Source: Lachnospiraceae bacterium
GTDB lineage: Bacteria; Bacillota; Clostridia; Lachnospirales; Lachnospiraceae
DNA length: 7,320 bases
Reading direction: 5' to 3'
Assembly (NCBI GenBank): GCA_017958585.1
Contig: JAGDCK010000238.1
Coordinates: 1 to 7,320, forward strand
Below are positions 6,615 through 7,320 of the stretch, piece by piece. Positions within the stretch are counted from its first letter, which is position 1. Each line of letters opens with the position of its first letter. The notes under the pieces were generated by a model that had not been told where the DNA came from, ran no database searches, and worked only from the letters and a program-made list of their open reading frames with translations. Made by a program: the position numbers and the translations under genes.

Positions 6615-6620
6615 TCCTTC
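6615..6620 (-). promoter_or_regulatory. Ribosome binding site for the TTG start of the aroK-like gene
   Basis: GAAGGA on the minus strand lies 5 bases before the TTG at 6609. No ATG start exists between this site and the P-loop at residue 18, apart from the Met inside the P-loop itself, so a non-ATG start is required. This site favours 6609 over the alternative TTG at 6591. Confidence 0.5.
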
Positions 6621-6651
6621 AAATTGCGAACTTTGCAATATATAAAGGCTC

Positions 6652-7026
6652 TTAAACTTCTGCGATAACTTCGACTTCGCAAAGTACATTCTTTGGAAGT
6701 GTTTTTACCGCAACGCAGCTTCTTGCGGGATTCTCCGTAAAATATTTAGCATATACAGCATTGAAAGCAGCAAAATCATCCATGGAATCAAGGAAGCAGC
6801 CGGTCTTAACAACCTTAGTGTAATCAGTGCCTGCAGCCTTTAAGAGTTCTCCGATGTTTTTCATCACAAGCTCTGCCTGCTCCTCGATAGTATTTCCTTC
6901 CACATTTCCTGTTGCGGGATTAATGGGGATCTGACCTGAAGCAAAGAGAAAACCTCCTGCCACAATTCCCTGAGAATAAGGTCCGATAGCTGCGGGAGCT
7001 TTATCAGTTGAAATCTTTTTTAACAT
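6652..7026 (-). CDS. ridA: RidA family reactive enamine/imine deaminase
   Basis: RidA is a small cytoplasmic trimeric enzyme that hydrolyses 2-aminoacrylate and related imines released by PLP enzymes such as serine/threonine dehydratase, protecting other PLP enzymes. From the ATG at 7026 the protein is 124 residues and lines up residue for residue with the E. coli N-terminus: APAAIGPYSQG places Tyr17 at the family position. SGQIPINPATG (about 30-40) is the usual second motif. NPARSCVAV carries the substrate carboxylate-binding Arg102, and PKNVLCEVEVIAEV carries the catalytic-site Glu117. The open frame extends to an ATG at 7053 (133 residues), but that start has AGGA only 2 bases away. The 7026 start has AAAGGA (7039-7044) 12 bases upstream, rather far but better supported by family alignment. 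It is first in the ridA-aroK-chemoreceptor run and is preceded by a TATAAT box. Every key residue is intact. Confidence 0.94.
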   Translation of the reverse strand: MLKKISTDKAPAAIGPYSQGIVAGGFLFASGQIPINPATGNVEGNTIEEQAELVMKNIGELLKAAGTDYTKVVKTGCFLDSMDDFAAFNAVYAKYFTENPARSCVAVKTLPKNVLCEVEVIAEV

Positions 7027-7099
7027 ATTGATTACCATTCCTTTCCGTTGCATTTTCCTACATATTAATAGAAGGAAACAGCAAAATAGATTTTTTTAG

Positions 7100-7105
7100 A
7101 TTATA
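7100..7105 (-). promoter_or_regulatory. Candidate -10 box (TATAAT) upstream of ridA
   Basis: The minus strand reads TATAAT exactly (the plus strand shows ATTATA at 7100-7105), about 75 bases before the ridA start and in AT-rich non-coding DNA. A matching -35 is poor: the best candidate is TGGATT with an 18-base spacer, three of six consensus positions. Transcription would begin near 7093. The perfect hexamer and position make it plausible as the promoter for ridA and perhaps the two genes after it. Confidence 0.5.
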
Positions 7106-7228
7106 CTACAAAGCTCCTTCCAAAATCCATAAGAACTAATCAAAAAATGAATATGAACATATGAAAAAAGGTGCATTCTCTATTTGAGGTCAATTTTTGC
7201 ATTATTCGGGGGAAAATTTAGACAAGAA

Positions 7229-7250
7229 AGCATGTCGCTTGCGACATGCT
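7229..7250 (-). terminator. 10-bp perfect inverted repeat, candidate terminator for a gene to the right
   Basis: AGCATGTCGC (7229-7238) and GCGACATGCT (7241-7250) are exact reverse complements separated by two bases. As RNA it would form a 9-bp stem with a four-base loop. Read on the minus strand the stem is followed by TTCTTGTCTAAATTTT, a moderately T-rich tail, so it could stop a transcript coming from beyond the right edge before the ridA promoter. On the plus strand the stem is followed by GC-rich sequence, so it would not terminate in that direction. It also forms the first member of a longer run of palindromes. Confidence 0.45.
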
Positions 7251-7320
7251 CGCGCCGAGCGCGGTTGACGACAGTCAACATGATACCAATCGCGCGAGTG
7301 CGCATCCATAGCGGAGCGCT
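7229..7320. repeat. Run of consecutive short palindromes, GC-rich, cut by window edge
   Basis: Five inverted repeats follow one another. The first three abut with no gap: a 10-bp arm pair (7229-7250), CGCGC/GCGCG around CGA (7251-7263) and GTTGAC/GTCAAC around GACA (7264-7279). Then come GCGC/GCGC around GAGT (7292-7303) and AGCG/CGCT around GAG (7310-7320), the last ending exactly at the window edge. The stretch is far more GC-rich than the AT-rich 7054-7228 beside it. I see no reading frame worth calling. It could be a structured RNA, the end of an extragenic palindromic element or the edge of a mobile element; the window is too short to tell. Confidence 0.55.

Noticed and set aside
6621..6640. 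ATTGC/GCAAT 5-bp stem between ridA and the aroK-like gene as a terminator
   Set aside because: The stem is short and AT-rich, with no T-run after it and a ribosome binding site immediately downstream; a chance match is likely.
7027..7053. Longer RidA starting at 7053 (133 residues)
   Set aside because: AGGA is only 2 bases from that ATG, and the additional residues MQRKGMVIN are not part of the family; the start at 7026 puts the conserved Tyr at position 17.

Overview
The window looks like chromosomal DNA from a Gram-positive, low-to-moderate GC Clostridia. Lachnospiraceae (Butyrivibrio/Roseburia-like) is my best guess. The guess rests on protein style (a Firmicute HPr and FruABC, a long methyl-accepting chemotaxis protein), strong AGGAGG-type ribosome binding sites and short intergenic gaps. 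It is an inference, not a database match. All seven recognisable genes are on the minus strand, so transcription runs from high to low coordinates. I see no tRNA, rRNA, transposase, phage gene or CRISPR array.

Right part (7320 to 4577). The right edge (7229-7320) is a GC-rich run of adjacent short palindromes, cut by the window end; the first of them could terminate a transcript entering from the right. An AT-rich stretch follows with a perfect TATAAT on the minus strand. Then come three genes with gaps of 42 and 50 bases: ridA (2-aminoacrylate/imine deaminase), a divergent aroK-like shikimate kinase starting at TTG, and a methyl-accepting chemotaxis protein with about six membrane helices and no HAMP domain. 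They may form one transcript.

Middle (4576 to 4100). This 477-base region holds no credible gene. It contains palindromes (4414-4435 and 4447-4475), about six head-to-tail copies of a 32-bp repeat in two sequence subtypes (4234-4420), and a perfect 11-bp inverted repeat (4184-4218) about 85 bases upstream of fruK.

Left part (4099 to 1). This is a compact fructose phosphotransferase operon: fruK (1-phosphofructokinase), fruA (EIIABC permease), ptsH (HPr) and ptsI (enzyme I, running off the left end). It encodes the whole relay from PEP to EI, HPr, EIIA, EIIB and fructose, plus the kinase that turns fructose-1-phosphate into fructose-1,6-bisphosphate. No fruR-type regulator lies next to it in the window. 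The HPr keeps catalytic His15 but has Arg at position 46, where Firmicute HPr normally carries the regulatory Ser. This copy should therefore carry phosphate for transport but not serve as the Ser46-P signal of carbon catabolite repression.

Most of the coding content is ordinary metabolism. The items most worth a second look are the 32-bp repeat array, the Arg46 HPr, the kinase lacking the usual shikimate-binding Arg, the HAMP-less chemoreceptor and the palindrome run at the right edge. I found no convincing evidence of a wholly new multi-gene system.
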